Source of the DNA: Trifolium pratense
Taxonomy: Eukaryota; Streptophyta; Magnoliopsida; Fabales; Fabaceae
DNA: 64,000 bases
NCBI RefSeq assembly: GCF_020283565.1
Contig: NC_060061.1
Coordinates: forward strand, 28,433,362 to 28,497,361
Direction of reading: 5' to 3'
The translations under genes and the position numbers were made by a program. The first letter of the stretch is position 1. Every line of letters begins with the position of its first letter. Of this stretch, positions 48,823 to 62,375 are shown one piece after another. The notes below the pieces were generated by a model that saw only the letters and a list, made by a program, of their open reading frames with translations, did no database searches and was not told the DNA's origin.

Positions 48823-50333
48823 TCAGCCGTTGATCAAAGGGTTTGTTGTAGAAGATCCATAATAACCATTCATCATACTACCACTCCATGATCCATATCC
48901 AAATGACTCTTTTCCAACATCAGAGCAACCTTGATCTTGTTGCCATTCAAGTGACAATAATTTAGGGTTTGGTTTCACATCATTATGATCCTGATCATCA
49001 TTAGCATCATAAGGAAGCATAAGTCTTTGACAAGAATCCATTAAATAAGCACCACTGTTATTGTTTCCTCCATCAAATGACATGCCACCAAATGCATGAT
49101 GAAAATTTTGTGACAAACCATTTTGAGTACCATTCATCATATCACCACCTCCAATCCCAACTCCTCCCATATTCATACTCATATGATCACCATTTCCAAA
49201 AAAATTATCAAAATTCCTAGAACTACTTCCAATTATACCTTCTAACTTACTTTCCATCATGAAATCAATAGGTCTAGGATTCTCAAGCATGAAATTAGGG
49301 TTTCCTAATGCTCCATTAGTTCCAAGTAAGTTACTTAAGTGAGAAAATTGCACATCAGGGAAAGAAAGTTGAAGATCTTTAGGGTTTTGATGATGGTAAG
49401 AAGGAACGTGATGTGGTTGGTTTTGAATATTATTATTATTACTAGTAACTAAATGGTGATTATTATCATTGGATTTTTTGTTAGAAACTTTCTTGTTTTT
49501 TCTACAACCTCCACCAACAGGGATGTTTCTAAGAGTTCCACCTTTGGTCCAATACCTTCTACAAGTCTTGCAGAAATACCTTGGCTGAGAGAGACTGTAG
49601 TTGTTATAGTAGCAGAATTTGGTGTGAGTTGAGTCGCACCTCGGACATTTTAGAGATAGGTCATGTGGTGGTCTTAGCCTCCTTTGATCTATCATGGATG
49701 ATGGTCTTGAACATGTTAGCATGTCACCAGATATTGGTGAAGATGAATCCATTCCTGATTCCTCGTGAATTGTGCCCTGACATTTTTCATAATAAAGAAA
49801 CTAGAAGTTTTAATTTTATGTATGTGTATATATGATGACGATGATGATAAAAGTAAAAGTGAAAAATGTGTTAATTGATTTAATTTGGTGTCTTAGGTTA
49901 GGAGTACATTAATTGTCTTTTTCTTTTTGTTCTCTTTCTAGCTATAGCTTCTCTCTTCTTGATTTTGTTTTCCTTAGCTTTCTCTTCTTTTATTTTTCCT
50001 TCTAACTCTCACTCACTTTTGATTTTCTTCACTTTTAATTTTAATCATGACAGATAGATAAGACGTACTAGCAGCTAGTAGAGTTCACCATATATATATA
50101 CATACTACAGCTAGCGATTCAAAGCAAAAATCTCTTGTTAAAAACTACTACTACTTGATTAATGCAGGTGTTAGTGTAATTACTAATTAATTTACTACTT
50201 AGAAATAGATATAAGAGTAATTAATGAAGTACACAGAAATATGATATAGAAAACCAGAAGGAAATGCTGTACAATTGTAATGTATAGATTTTCAAGTGCA
50301 TACCTGCAACCAATGATCTGCAGATGATTCCAT
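48823..50333 (-). CDS. Dof-type zinc-finger transcription factor
   Basis: Dof factors are plant-specific nuclear regulators that bind AAAG sites. Exon 1 is 50304-50333 ([10 protein letters not shown]) and exon 2 is 48823-49776, joined by a 527-bp GT-AG intron; the product is 327 aa. The short first exon was chosen because it has an ATG and a donor in phase and continues as [14 protein letters not shown]; starting at the internal ATG at 49752 would give 309 aa. The Dof domain spans residues 52-100, with zinc ligands C54, C57, C79 and C82 (C-x2-C-x21-C-x2-C) and [20 protein letters not shown], followed by a basic KNKK stretch. The C-terminal two thirds are rich in N, G, M and H, as in other Dof activators. 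The exact family member is not identified. Confidence 0.93.
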
Positions 50334-50776
50334 ACTATTGCAAACGTGAAGAGAAGATAAACCCATTAATCAAAAGCCAAGCTTAAATAATTAAAGTATG
50401 AGTTAATTATTTGTTAACAGCATTGCATATTAAAATTGCATGAAGATGAGTAAATTAAGTAAGAAAATGGGAGAGGGTATAATAAGTCTTAGTAATTTTG
50501 AGTAGTAGTAGTAGTAGTGTGTTAAGTGAGAAGAGATATAGAGGAATGAAGTGCATGATACATGGGACGGGACAAGTGAATAAGAAGGAAGAAAAAGTTG
50601 AAGTGAAGAAGAGTAAGAGAGAGAAAGAGTTTTCCATGTTGTCCCTATTCTACACAAAAAAAACTCGTCGGTGATAACAATGGTGGGCCTGAACCTGTCT
50701 CCTCTGTACGTAGTGATTGAAAAATGGACGGTTATGATATGGAGAAAGTTGATTTGGAAGAATGAGAAGCGTTGAT

Positions 50777-50809
<33 letters not shown>

Positions 50810-51053
50810 ATGAATAGAGTACGTGACGTAGTCAGTATCTGACGTGACAGACAGAGAGGATGAGAAAGAAATGAGAATATTTAGAGGTTCTGTTCTGTTC
50901 TGTTATCGATAAAAGAACGCATACCGAAAGAGCACTCTACTACTAGTACTACTACTACTTAGAAGAAGCAGCCCCACACCATACCCTCTAATTTGGACCC
51001 ACACCACCTCCTCCCACAAGCAAGGGATATATTCCCTTCACTTCATTTTACAT

Positions 51054-51056
<3 letters not shown>
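50334..51056 (-). promoter_or_regulatory. Dof gene leader and promoter region
   Basis: Pyrimidine-rich on the minus strand (long CT runs at 50460-50640), with a (GAAA)n plus-strand run at 50777-50812. This fits the leader and core promoter of the Dof gene. Repeated AAAG units within the (GAAA)n run are potential Dof binding sites, so autoregulation is possible but speculative. Confidence 0.4.

Positions 51057-51099
<43 letters not shown>
51057..51099. repeat. (TA)n microsatellite
   Basis: About 21 TA units. Then 51100-51250 carries a MITE-like pair, 'gctaggtactgtttaaggaacc' cut to its first 20 bases and the inverse 'ggtttctttaaccagtgcc'. The rest of 51250-52440 is AT-rich intergenic sequence without a recognisable gene. 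Confidence 0.85.
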
Positions 51100-51101
<2 letters not shown>

Positions 51102-52444
51102 AAAATGCTAGGTACTGTTTAAGGAACCAAATATAGTAATATCATATCGAAGTTTGTGCAGTCAACGCCTCGAAAGTATAAACAATGTTATTTTTAATTT
51201 TAAAATTTCCTTTTTTTGGTTTCTTTAACCAGTGCCCGGGGGCACCGGTTAGCATGACCCTTTTCATATTTATTTAATAACTTGTATATGGTCATATATA
51301 TTTATTTTGATCACGTTGAAAATTGTGAAATTCTGATTAATTTAATTGTGAATTAACCGCATTTTTTAATATGATAAACTGGATGTTGTAGGTAAAGGAA
51401 AAAAAATTAAAATCAGCATTTAAAATATCAATGCCCTAAAAAACTAGATAAACAAATTATTGGATTATACCAACTTTTAGTCGAGTTCAAACTTTAAGTC
51501 ACTATATATTGTGGAAATCTAACCCAACCGGCCTATTGGTGATTCAATATAGTTCATCTTAAAAAATATCAAAATCAGCTTAGATTATTTTTATTTTGAG
51601 ATTTTAAATGCATTGTATGTATTCAACTCATTTTCAAATCCACACTTTTAAATTTTGCCTGCCCCGGGAAAATTTAAAAAGAAAAGAAAGCTTTTATATG
51701 CCATTTTTACGATGCATAAAAAAAATGTCATTTTTGTATTCCTATTTCTTTCTTTTTTTCGTAGAGTTATAGGTATGGCCATATATAATATTATTGATGA
51801 CTTTATTCTTGTTTGGAATTAGGTTGCAAGTGTTATATTCAAAGTTTGAATTAATATTCCACAACAAGGCGGGTTGGTGGATATGTTATTAGGGAATAAA
51901 CTATAAAGCTTTCAAAGGAAGGGTGACACCCGAAAGAGAAACGAGAGGGATGTTATCTTTATATCCAAATATTTCCTTTATCTCTAATTATAAGCATCAT
52001 TTCAAAAAAAAAAATAATTGTCCCTTTAATATAAGTTTATTTTCAATCCCCTAGACACATTAATTATTATTTTTTTAAATATAACCTTACTTTGCATTGA
52101 AATACGTAAAGTTAACTATAAATACATTTTTTTACAAAGGATAATATAGTAATTGTAATACTCAAAAAATACATATTTATTACACTACCAACTTTTCTTA
52201 ATAAACGTGAAAAATTACAAAGGGGACTTATATTAAGTTGAATAGGATTGTTAATTATTATACTAGTATATGATATGGTTGGCGTGAGGAACACACCCCC
52301 GATCTATAGATTCTATGCAAATGTGTCATGTGAATAAAGTGAGTCATTCTGTGTGCCCACATTCCTTCATGTAAAAGAACAAATAAACAGCTAGAAACAA
52401 AAACGGCAATTGCACAATTAAATAATAGTAATTGTTTATTTATA

Positions 52445-52585
52445 CTCCTCACTTCGGTCCTATATATAAAAAAACTTCTACTTTTTAGATTCATTGTGAA
52501 ATGGATATATTTAGAGGTTTAGATACATGCATTTCACGATGACTCTAAAAAGTATAAGTTTTCTTATATATAGGACCGGAGAGAA
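52445..52585. mobile_element. Short Stowaway-like MITE
   Basis: Inverted ends share 'cggtcctatatata' and 'actttttaga.tcat.gtgaaatg', so the whole 140-bp unit folds back on itself. The left flank is TA. A one-arm relative occurs at 870-960 ('ctccctcagatcctatatat'). Confidence 0.75.
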
Positions 52586-53234
52586 TATAATATAATATAA
52601 TATGTAGCATGAATATAAGTATACACATAATTGGATCTCGTGGAATTAAAGTTATAAGCACTTTCTCGTTGACAGAAAATTACTCTTTTCCCCCAAAGAA
52701 ATAAATAAAAATTAATTAATTAACCATTCACTGCATCATATGCTAAAAAATTTTGTGCGTATATACGATTACAAACTCAATAATTCTAGATGTATACGCT
52801 ATTTGCTTTTTGCCATGTATATATATAAGTACATGCCGTGCATTTTGTGTATATGCATCTTGTAAATTAACAATAAGTATCAACTTTTAAGATAGAAAAA
52901 ACTTTAAACTGCGAACATATACTTCACTCTCAAGCTACATGTTTTCACTTCAGTTGCTTTCTTTCATCTTCTTTTCTTCTTTCTTTCTTTTACTTAAAGA
53001 AACTATAAATAAATATTTAAAGATCACAAAAGGCCAAGCAACCACATAAATTTAAAAGCCTGAGTTTTTCACCAAAATATTTACTAGTAAAGCGGGAAAT
53101 TTTTTGGGATGATAATTTTTAGTGAAAAAATATGTAATTTTTTGCCTTAGAATTAGATACTCGCCATACTTCTTTTTTCATTGTCTAGGATATCAATTAT
53201 CAATTAATTAAGTGTAACTATATACACGTACAAA

Positions 53235-53713
53235 CAGGGAGAGATCCAGAAACTTACTATACGGGAGCCCGAAAATAATAAGAACAATTATTTTGACTCT
53301 TAAACATATATATTTTTTTTTAGTTATTTTGATTCTCAAACCCTCAAATTTATCTTTTGTTTGTTAGTTTGGTCCTCAAATATGCTTTGTATTAGTCAAT
53401 TTGTCCAAAACATTACTAATAATAGACAAATTTGAAAATATTTTTATTATTTCAATACATTGTATTGACAACATCTCATATATTTAAAGAAGAATTCACC
53501 GTTTGCTCTCCCCATATATATACTATTTTTTTATGCGTGTATTTTTATCATATTATAATATTATTTTATGTATGTATAATACTAAATTAAAGTGTTGTAA
53601 ATAGATAGTTGAGTTGAGACTTGATAATATATATTATTATATATTATTATATACATATATGAGGGGGAGAGGGGGGCTTGGCCACTGCCTGCCCCCCTTT
53701 GATTCCGTCCCTG
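53235..53713. mobile_element. hAT-type MITE
   Basis: The ends CAGGGAGAGATCC and, reversed, CAGGGACGGAATC are flanked by a perfect 8-bp duplication CGTACAAA (53227-53234, 53714-53721). CAGGGA termini with 8-bp duplications are typical of hAT. The 479-bp body is AT-rich except for a 'gggggagaggggggcttggc' block near the right end. Confidence 0.87.
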
Positions 53714-53959
53714 CGTACAAATTACAACGTTAACACACTTTTTATTATTTTAATGACAAAAAATATAGTATGTTAATTTGATTTTTCAGTAGTGCTATTT
53801 AGAGCGAATACATTATCACGAACCCATTGTGAATACTTGAGCCAGACTTCAGTCCAAGATCTTAGAAGTGTCATATCCTCTAAGTACTCAAAAGTCTTAG
53901 ACTTATAAGTACTCGTTGGAGCCTTGGAGGCACCACAAGATCTTTAGGTCTAAAAGCTT

Positions 53960-54559
53960 GTTTATTGAACGAACCCATTTGGTAAACTTAGTGGTTTTGG
54001 GTGTTGGCAGTGTTGATCGTTAAGAGCAGTTGTTCAGATGATTGTTGGTGGTAGCGATGTTTGTTGTTGTTTTGCAGCGGGCCTAGAATGTCTTCTCTTT
54101 GTCGAAACTCTTTCCTCTGTCGATACTTTCTTCCAGAGTCTCTCCGGTTGCTTTGCAACCAGATCGCAAATGTAGACTTTTTACTGAGATCAGTGGTTTC
54201 TTGGCGGTCTCCATCGAGCTAGTTACTTTGATTGGTTGCAGTTTGCTGATATCTGTGTGAAGTGTGTTTGGTTAACGAAGTTTACTTTTAGCCCGGAAGA
54301 GTTTGGTTTGACAAGGGTGCTTTTCAGGGAGATATGGGTTTGTTCTGCTTCACTTCAATATGTTCCGTTTAGATTTTTGGGTAGGACTTGGTGTTGGTGT
54401 AGGACTTTACTGTCTCATGGTTTGTATTTCAATGATGTGTTATTTTGGTGATGTTGTTTCATTGCATCTTTTTGCAACTTTGTACTTATTCTCTCCATTT
54501 GTATTTTTTATACTTATGGCGGAGTGTTATAATATATTAGCCGATTAAAAAAAAAAAAA
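53960..54559 (+). mobile_element. Retroposon 3' end with poly(A) tail
   Basis: A relatively GC-rich, coding-like stretch is followed by 'tttgtacttattctctcc' and a tail 'gccgattaaaaaaaaaaaa', resembling the 3' end of a non-LTR element or a processed insertion. No reverse-transcriptase motif is present, so it would be a 5'-truncated tail. Left limit approximate. Confidence 0.45.
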
Positions 54560-55338
54560 TAGTGGTAGATCTTGGTGGGAGTGGGCCATAGTACCCATCA
54601 ACTTGTGTATATATATTTACTAGGAGGTCACGAGTTCGAGTCATTCTGAAACATAAATTAAATATAAAGTAATATTTTAATTTAAAAGAAATGGAAAAAA
54701 AGTGATTAATGGTTGAGATATGAAAATTGAGGAAAAATAAATTGAGAGGATCCATTCTCCTTTTACCGAGTGGAAAACATAGGCGATGAGAATAAAAAAT
54801 GAAAAGGCAAGTACAACCACATTTGCATATTGTGATGCTTTTGGGAAATAATTTTCGTGAGATATAGCAATTTGTTTATTTTTTTTACCTATAATTCCTT
54901 TTAACCCTTAACTCAATTAGTTCAAATGTTCAACCAATTGAGCTACTCATTCCACCCACTTTTTATTCTTTAATTTCCAAACTTTTTTAATTAAACTGCT
55001 ATTAATTCCCTTCCATATATATGGCCAAATTTTTTATTTTTTTTGTATAATGTATATATGGCCAATTCTAATATGCATAAGTGATGCATGATGCATAAGT
55101 TAATGATATCATTATAACAAGTACAAATTTTACAAAATTCACCGTTAGATTGATAGTTTATATCATATAGATCACCCACGTCAAATTTTACAGAAATTGA
55201 AAATCATATGATATGTCATTGAGACTCATCAAGCTTAACGGTTTATGAGTTTTTGTTAAGGGTAAATGACTGTTTACCCCCTGCAAAGTTAGCGAAATTT
55301 GATTTATCCCTACATAATTTTTTTTCTGTTTATCCCTT

Positions 55339-55832
55339 CACTACTAGAAAGTTCGCGTTTACTCCTCTTGAGGTCTGAGGTTCGATTCTCTCTGGCGCCA
55401 ATTTGGGTGGGCTAATTTAGCTTCTTCAAAAAAAAGAAAGTTCGCGTTTAGAGACCGATTTAGTTAACGAAAATTTTCGGTCGCTTTAGAGACCGAAATA
55501 GAAACCAAAATTTCAAGCGTAAAAGTCAAAAAATATTTGGTCGCTAAATCGGTCACGACGTAATTATAGAGACCGAATTGAAGACCGACAATTAGTGACC
55601 ATATTTTGGTTGCTTTAGAGATCGAATTAAAGACCAAAATTTTGTGTGTTAAAGTCAAAAAATATTTGGTCGCTAACTTGGTTGCTACTTAATTATATAG
55701 ACTGAATTGGAGACCGATTATTAGCGACTAAAAAGTCCGACACAAACAGAAATTATATTAAAAAAAAAAAACCAGTACTAAAAAGTCCGACACAAACAGA
55801 AATTATATTAAAAAAAAAAAACACTAGTAGTG
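55339..55832. mobile_element. CACTA-type MITE with nested SINE fragment
   Basis: The left end CACTACTAGAAAG and the reversed right end CACTACTAGTG are CACTA termini. Subterminal 'gagaccga' and 'ggtcgct' motifs repeat throughout. A 48- to 52-bp unit with 'ctaaaaagtccgacacaaac' is tandemly duplicated at about 55726-55819. I could not match a 3-bp target duplication. Confidence 0.72.
55362..55434 (+). mobile_element. 5'-truncated SINE inside the CACTA
   Basis: A 73-bp insert with box-B-like 'aggttcgattctc' and an A-rich tail lies between perfect 16-bp duplications AGAAAGTTCGCGTTTA (55346-55361, 55435-55450). The long duplication and A tail indicate target-primed reverse transcription. Confidence 0.85.
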
Positions 55833-56734
55833 AGTGTTGAACCCAAAACATATGCTCACAACGATTAGGATTACCAGCAAATGGGCTACCGGGCATGTTT
55901 TGAATTATTTGGAAGCAAATGATATATATACATACTTTCATATTCATATTATATTAAAATATATACCTATACTAATTTTTTTTTTTGGTACATTATACCT
56001 ATACTAATATCTATACCTATATATACTGTATATCTATAATCTATAATCTATAACATTAATAAAGGGAAAATATTTCTTTTGGTGTAGCCTATTTTTAAAA
56101 TCCCCAAATTACCCTTATTGAAACTCTAACTTCCAAAACCAACTCCCTTCTAAAACCAACTCTCTACTAACTTCCAAAATTAACCAACTACTCTTCATTT
56201 CTTCTTCATATTCATTCTTGTTTTCTATTAAGAATTTGAGTTTTATAGTATGATGATGATGATGGCTACACAATAAGCATATTCAGATTTGTCTTTGTAT
56301 TGGTTTAGTCTCTATTTTCTTCAACAAGACATGGAATTGGTTATATGTTGCATAGATTTCAAAACACTAAATAGAGAGTATGTGAAAATTAATATGTTGG
56401 TACACATTGCTCATTTGTATACAATCATGGACTGCTTTGGGATAGTCTACCCGTATTCTAATTGAATATAAGATTGGGCATCCTATAAATCATTTTTATT
56501 CCTTTTCTCAATGTATTTTTTTTATCTTCGGTACAAATTTCATTTTTATTCCTTTTCTCAAAGATTTTTTTTTTATCTTTACCAATTTTTATAGTTTCAT
56601 CTAAGGAAGCATAATTTGTTGACAAAAAAGAAGATTCAAATATAGAGGTATCTATTCTAAATTGTTATATTTTGCTATTTACTTTATATTCTATCAAATT
56701 TCAGATATTAACTTTTGAGATTGTAATAAACTGT

Positions 56735-57312
56735 TGTTGGAATATTTTATAATATTCCAATAATATTATGTGGGCAAATATCTTTATATAATTATATTAG
56801 TTATTTATCAATTAGGAGCCTTAATTGATTAAGTGATCAAATAAAGTAAAAGGCTAATTAGATTTCTATTTAGAATTAATTAATTAATTGGATATGGGCT
56901 CAATGTGAGTGGATGTCAGGATGGCCCATTTCGGAATAATGGGAACCCTAATTGGCCATCACCTTGTATATAGGCTATGGTCCCCAATATACCGTACATG
57001 AGCAAATAATCTCTTCTCCCCATCTGAAGAGAACTCAAGGCATTAGGGTACCGAGTGAGGAAGAACCATACAAGCCAACGGATGCTCGTCGTCCGTCTCT
57101 CTCTTTGTGTTTCAGGATTACAACGGTTAGTTCATCTAATGGATTCGTCATCCAGGTATTCCTATTACTATAATCTTGATAAATCAACATGTCGTAGATC
57201 CTGTTTTATATACATGCGTGTTTATTTGGCTTCCGCACTAAAGTAAGATTATAGATTTAATCTTTATTATTAAGAGCATGTATATGATTAAATATTAAGT
57301 TAAATTCCAACA
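56735..57312 (+). repeat. 5' LTR
   Basis: Starts TGTTGGAATATT and ends AAATTCCAACA. It contains 'tatataggctatggt' as a possible TATA region. The short ORFs here recur in the other LTR and are not genes. Confidence 0.92.
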
Positions 57313-58773
57313 AGTGGTATTAGAGCGGGTCTTCATGTTTGTTTTATTGGGATTATTTGCGGTTTGTGTATAAACCTTGTTGATGATGAATTATATTTTC
57401 TTTTATTTCGATCGAACTTGTATTTTGGCGTTCAACAAGTTATTCTCTTTCTGGATCAAAATATTTTTGCGATATATTATATTGATTCACCCGGATCGCA
57501 AAGTCAAATCATTCTATGTTGTTATATGAAATCAATTTGTGATTACTATTATATAAAGAATTGATTTTGTATATAAAGAAATTTATTTTGCTTGCTTTCA
57601 TATGAAAGTTCTTTAAAGGATGGTTTATTTAATTTCCATATTCATGGCCAGCGCTAGATTACTTGGCTAAAGTTCTTTACTTTATTCATAATTTGTGGCA
57701 ACTTAATTTGCACTATTGTTTGTTACTGTCAATTCATTATTAGATTGAATAAGGCCAGTGACTAATAAAGTTTTTGTTTTAATCTAGTCTGATTTCAAAT
57801 TTGGTTCGGTATATAAGATGCAGTGATTTGTATATTTGCGGACTATATGTATCTGCAATATTCAGTTTTTGTCAAATATAAAAGATTTGATCCTTTGGTA
57901 TATATATATATTTGACTTGCAAAGAGTTTTATAATAGTAATTTTTCATTCATTCAATTTGAGTATTCAGTGATTTTAATTTCTTGGTAATGATTAAGATC
58001 AATTACGGGACTGTTTGGAAAATATAGTTTTTTTTATGAATTTGGATTAAGTTTTCTAATTTCCAAATCAAACGTTTTAGCTTGACTCAGGAAAAGTTTG
58101 TTACATAAAATAAGGATTTATATTTGATTTGAAATTATAAATTGATTCGCATTAGTCTTATACTTAAAGTTGTATTTTGAGAAATAAGGTATATAAAGAT
58201 TTGGTAAATATATATATTTGGTTATTATATATATATGTATTTTATTTTTATTTTTTTAAATCAATTACCTTTGAATAGCAATTAATAAGGATTCTCAAAA
58301 TACTTTGATCATATTTGATATGCACAGAAATTAAAGCTTTGATTCTTTTAAATTTTGGGAAAATATCGATTCTATAATTATTTGTTTATTTATAGAATAT
58401 AAAGTTTTGGTTTCCTTCTGTTTTGGAAAACACAAGTATAGAATTTTCATTCGTTTATTTAAAGAATCATTTAGTATATGTGAATCAATTGTAGCATGAA
58501 TATTTTTGGTATATATAAGGATTTAATTTTAATTGAAATTAAATATTTGGTTTATAGCATGATTATGATGTTTAAGTTTATTATTATTAAGCTTCCACAA
58601 TAATTTTTCTTTTATCATGCTCTTCGGATATATTTCATGTTAATTTAATTTGCTTGTGAGTCTGTTCTCACGTTAAGGGATGTCAATTAATCTTATGATT
58701 ATCAGGTGGCATCATAAAGAAATATGGTCTACATTTTGTGGGTAGTACCTTGTAAATTTAAGACTTTTCCCAT

Positions 58774-59145
58774 TTGATTTAATAAATTGTCAGGTGATTT
58801 TGAATGAGTTGGTTGAAACAACAAGTTGCAAAAGTAACCTCTGTTGCGTAGATTTGATTCAGTTAGAATCACATAAGGATGTATAAAATTATTCATGCAA
58901 ACTATTTTGGTCTACCAAAAGGTAGACACAGTTCGGTCGAATAATTACATACATATATATTCAATTTATTAAATTGTCTAGTAATTTTGATTGAGTTTGT
59001 CAAAGCAAAAAGTTGCATAAAGCAACCTCCGGTGCGTAGACTAGATTCAATTGAAATTATAAAGGGTGTAGTATGAGATTATTCATGCGAGCTGTTACGG
59101 TCGGCCAAAAGGAAGACGTGCAGTTTGGCCGAATAATTACATACC
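58774..59145 (+). repeat. Two diverged tandem repeats of about 185 bp inside the LTR element
   Basis: Both units share 'aataattacatac', 'gttgca..aagcaacctc..', 'gcgtaga', 'ttattcatgc' and 'ccaaaagg.agac'. A second pair of repeats, with 'gtttgatcattg' and 'gatggtgc.c..ggtat', follows at about 59245-59320 and 59510-59595. Confidence 0.7.
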
Positions 59146-62100
59146 TGTGATGGTAAATGTGTGGTGATTATAAAGTTATTTACCATGTGGATAATAGGAT
59201 GCCAAAAGGTGACTATTATTTGACAGGACTTATCACCAATGTTTGATCATTGCAATTGAGAGTACCGCTTGCAGTTAATTCTTACAATCAAAAGATTGGG
59301 GATTGATGGTGCGCTTGGTATCTTGTTTGTCTTATAATTTACAAATAAAGAAGTGCACGTCTCTATATTAATTTATTAACGTGCCTAATAAAGTTGTGTT
59401 CGTGTAGATCCATATAAGTATTTAGTGGATTACATTCATACTTATGATGATAAACATATGACGATTATAAGGATTTATGGTTTATATGGTTTATAAATAT
59501 TGACCTTCAGTGTTTGATCATTGTCACAAAATATCACAAGCAATTGATGTGATTTTCTAAGAGCTTGACATCAATGGTGCACTAGGTATTTTGGTGAGTA
59601 ATTTTTTTTTATTCTCTATAGACAACTATAGTTTATGTATATCTGCAAAATCATGTTAGAATTTTAATTCTTAAAATTCTATTGTGTTCTTGGATCTAAA
59701 CTTATGTAAAGATGAAGAAACTCAAATTCTCTCACTATTCGGTAACTTTAAAGTGAGACTCAAGTATAAAAGGCGAGTATACTCCGAACGACATAGGTCA
59801 TGATCATAAAGTTTTGAATTCCAGAGACATTTGAGGTATTATTTAAGATGACATAATTTTTGTCATGATTTCTTTGCTTAAATTAAAGTGCTTCTAAAGC
59901 AATAAAGCGAAAAATAAGCTCTCATCGGAGAGATAATATTTCATTCGGAGTATTAAGCAAAGAAAATCTCAAGAGCACATTAGGTAACTATTTAATCTTG
60001 CTAAAGCGATATAATTTTGACAATCAGTTCTATTTGCACAATTAGTCTTATAACTATTAAAGTTAGAAACGATTCTTTAATAGAATCATTTTATAAAGTG
60101 TGCAATAAAGAAACAGTTGAAGCAAGAGAAAATAAAATAGTGTTCATTATGTAAATACCTCAAAGGATAAAGGCAAATGAAGAATAATAAGAAAATATGA
60201 TCTAAACTGACAAATTTTCAATGATGTTGAAAGACACATCAATCTAGTGGGGAAATAAGTCGGCAAAGATTGATGATTTTCAACTATTTGTTAGATTGTT
60301 GTTACTTTGTATTTAAAAGACAATTTGGTGAATCATCATGTGAATTAAGTTTTGTTTTAATGTTATAAATTCTTTATTATTATTTTAAACGAGAGATTCA
60401 ATTTGTCTTTTAAATTCAAATATTATTATAATCAATTCAGTTATGACTTGTGACAATCTAGAATTTTTGAAATATTTGAGAAATATAAACTTTGGTCCCA
60501 TGTTAATGAACATTATGAGACGGAAATTGCAAAGTCTCTTGAAGATATTGAGTTTGTGGGAGAGATATGGTAAAAGAACAAAATTGAGTGAGGAAGAATT
60601 GGTTATAAATCAATTCATATGGTTACTATTTATATAGTAAATTTGGGTTCTCATAAGGATATTAGTGTTTTTCCTCTCAATTAAGTTAAGAGATTAATTC
60701 ATGAAGATCAAACTCAATACCTTCAAGAATTAAAGTATCAAGTGTCATAAAGTATTGATTGAAAAGAGACATCATATTCGTTTTATGTTGAAAACTCTAT
60801 TAGGACACTCACGACACTTGTTACTTATTATAGTTTTTTGGAGCTAAATAAGATGGATATCAAGATAGTGTTTCTTAATGGCAACATTAAGAAACACAAT
60901 AAAGTGCAATCAGATGAAACTTTATGTCAATAGACACAAAGTAGATAATGTGCAAACAAAAGAAATCCATTAATTTGTTAAAAAAGTTGTCTCATTATTG
61001 ATACCACAAAAGTCTCATAAGGTGATTGTCTCATTTGGTTTTTGAGATGTATATTATGGAGAGTTGTGGATTATACAGGTTTAGTGGGAGTATGTTTATA
61101 TTTTAAATTTAATGTGTCGAATTTATTTTATTTAGTCAACAATAATATATGATTGTTGTGTAAAATCAAGAAATCACTAACAAAAGTTTAGTGACAAAAG
61201 ATCTTGGGCACATCTCTTTTGTATTAGGCATTTCGATACTTAGAAATTATTCTCAATGTATCATTTGGGTATAACAAAAGAGTCGTATCAATAAAGTTGA
61301 AAGTAAATTCGACATGAAAGTCAATAAACTAAGGAATTGCCTTAATCATAAAGGGAGACTGTCTAGTCTCAATCATTGTCCAAAAGAAAATCTGGAAATT
61401 TAGAAAATAAAGTATTTTCCCATATGCTTTAGCATTGAGAAACTTATGTATGATCTGACTTATACGCATCCGGAAATAGTGTATACGATAAGATCACTTG
61501 GCAGATACTTGAGCAATTCAAAATTTGAATTGTTAAAATGAGGCAACCATAAAGATTGTTATAGAGAACGATAATTTGTGCTCACATATCGGAGATCTAA
61601 CAATTTGGAGATCATTAGGATGTTCGACTCCGATTCTTTTAGAATGTCTATATTTAATGGACATTCTAACTCAAGAAATGACTGTAAGTATTTATGTCAC
61701 TTGGTTGCATAAAGTAAAAGTTTTGAAAGACAACTCAAGTTATATTGTGACATAAGTCAGTCGGATAATATTTCAACAACTATTTTATAAAGTTTATCGA
61801 CTTATTAGTTGTTGTTGAATGATAGAACATATAGAGATAAAATTTATGCTAGCTGACTCACTAATCAAAGACGTGACACCTAAGGTCTTTCATATTATTT
61901 TTGTCACTAAGGATGTCTTGGATTAGTGGGAGTCTCTCATTCGTTACGTTCTAACTTTGGTTTTTGATATTGATACATATTTTGTTAAGGTTTTCTGCAG
62001 AAATAAAGTTTGAGGTTATTATTGTTATAACCGGTTATGTATCTTTGGTGCAAATATATTGAATTTGCAAACTTCAGTTTGATCTCACTAAAGTTTTCAG

Positions 62101-62375
62101 TTGGACCAGTTGGAAATAGGCATGATTTAGAGATCACATTGCATGAAATTTCCATGCCACTCATCCATATCAGATCTATGTCGTCAAGTACATTGATGTG
62201 GTGGTCGTCGGGGTTCCGTCACGTTATACGTCAGTGACGACAGCCGCGGTGGTCCCATTATTGGTGTATGAGATGGACCAGATTGTAAGGTTGAAATCTA
62301 AAGATGAATAGCATTCGGATGCGCGCCTAAGGAATAATGATATAATTATTATGATATGTAGCCCAAGTGGGAGAT

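Noticed and set aside
49581..49835. 84-aa plus-strand ORF
   Set aside because: Antisense shadow of the Dof zinc-finger domain.
56952..57173. 73-aa ORF repeated exactly at 62593-62814
   Set aside because: It lies in the two LTRs; identity comes from LTR duplication, not from a gene family.
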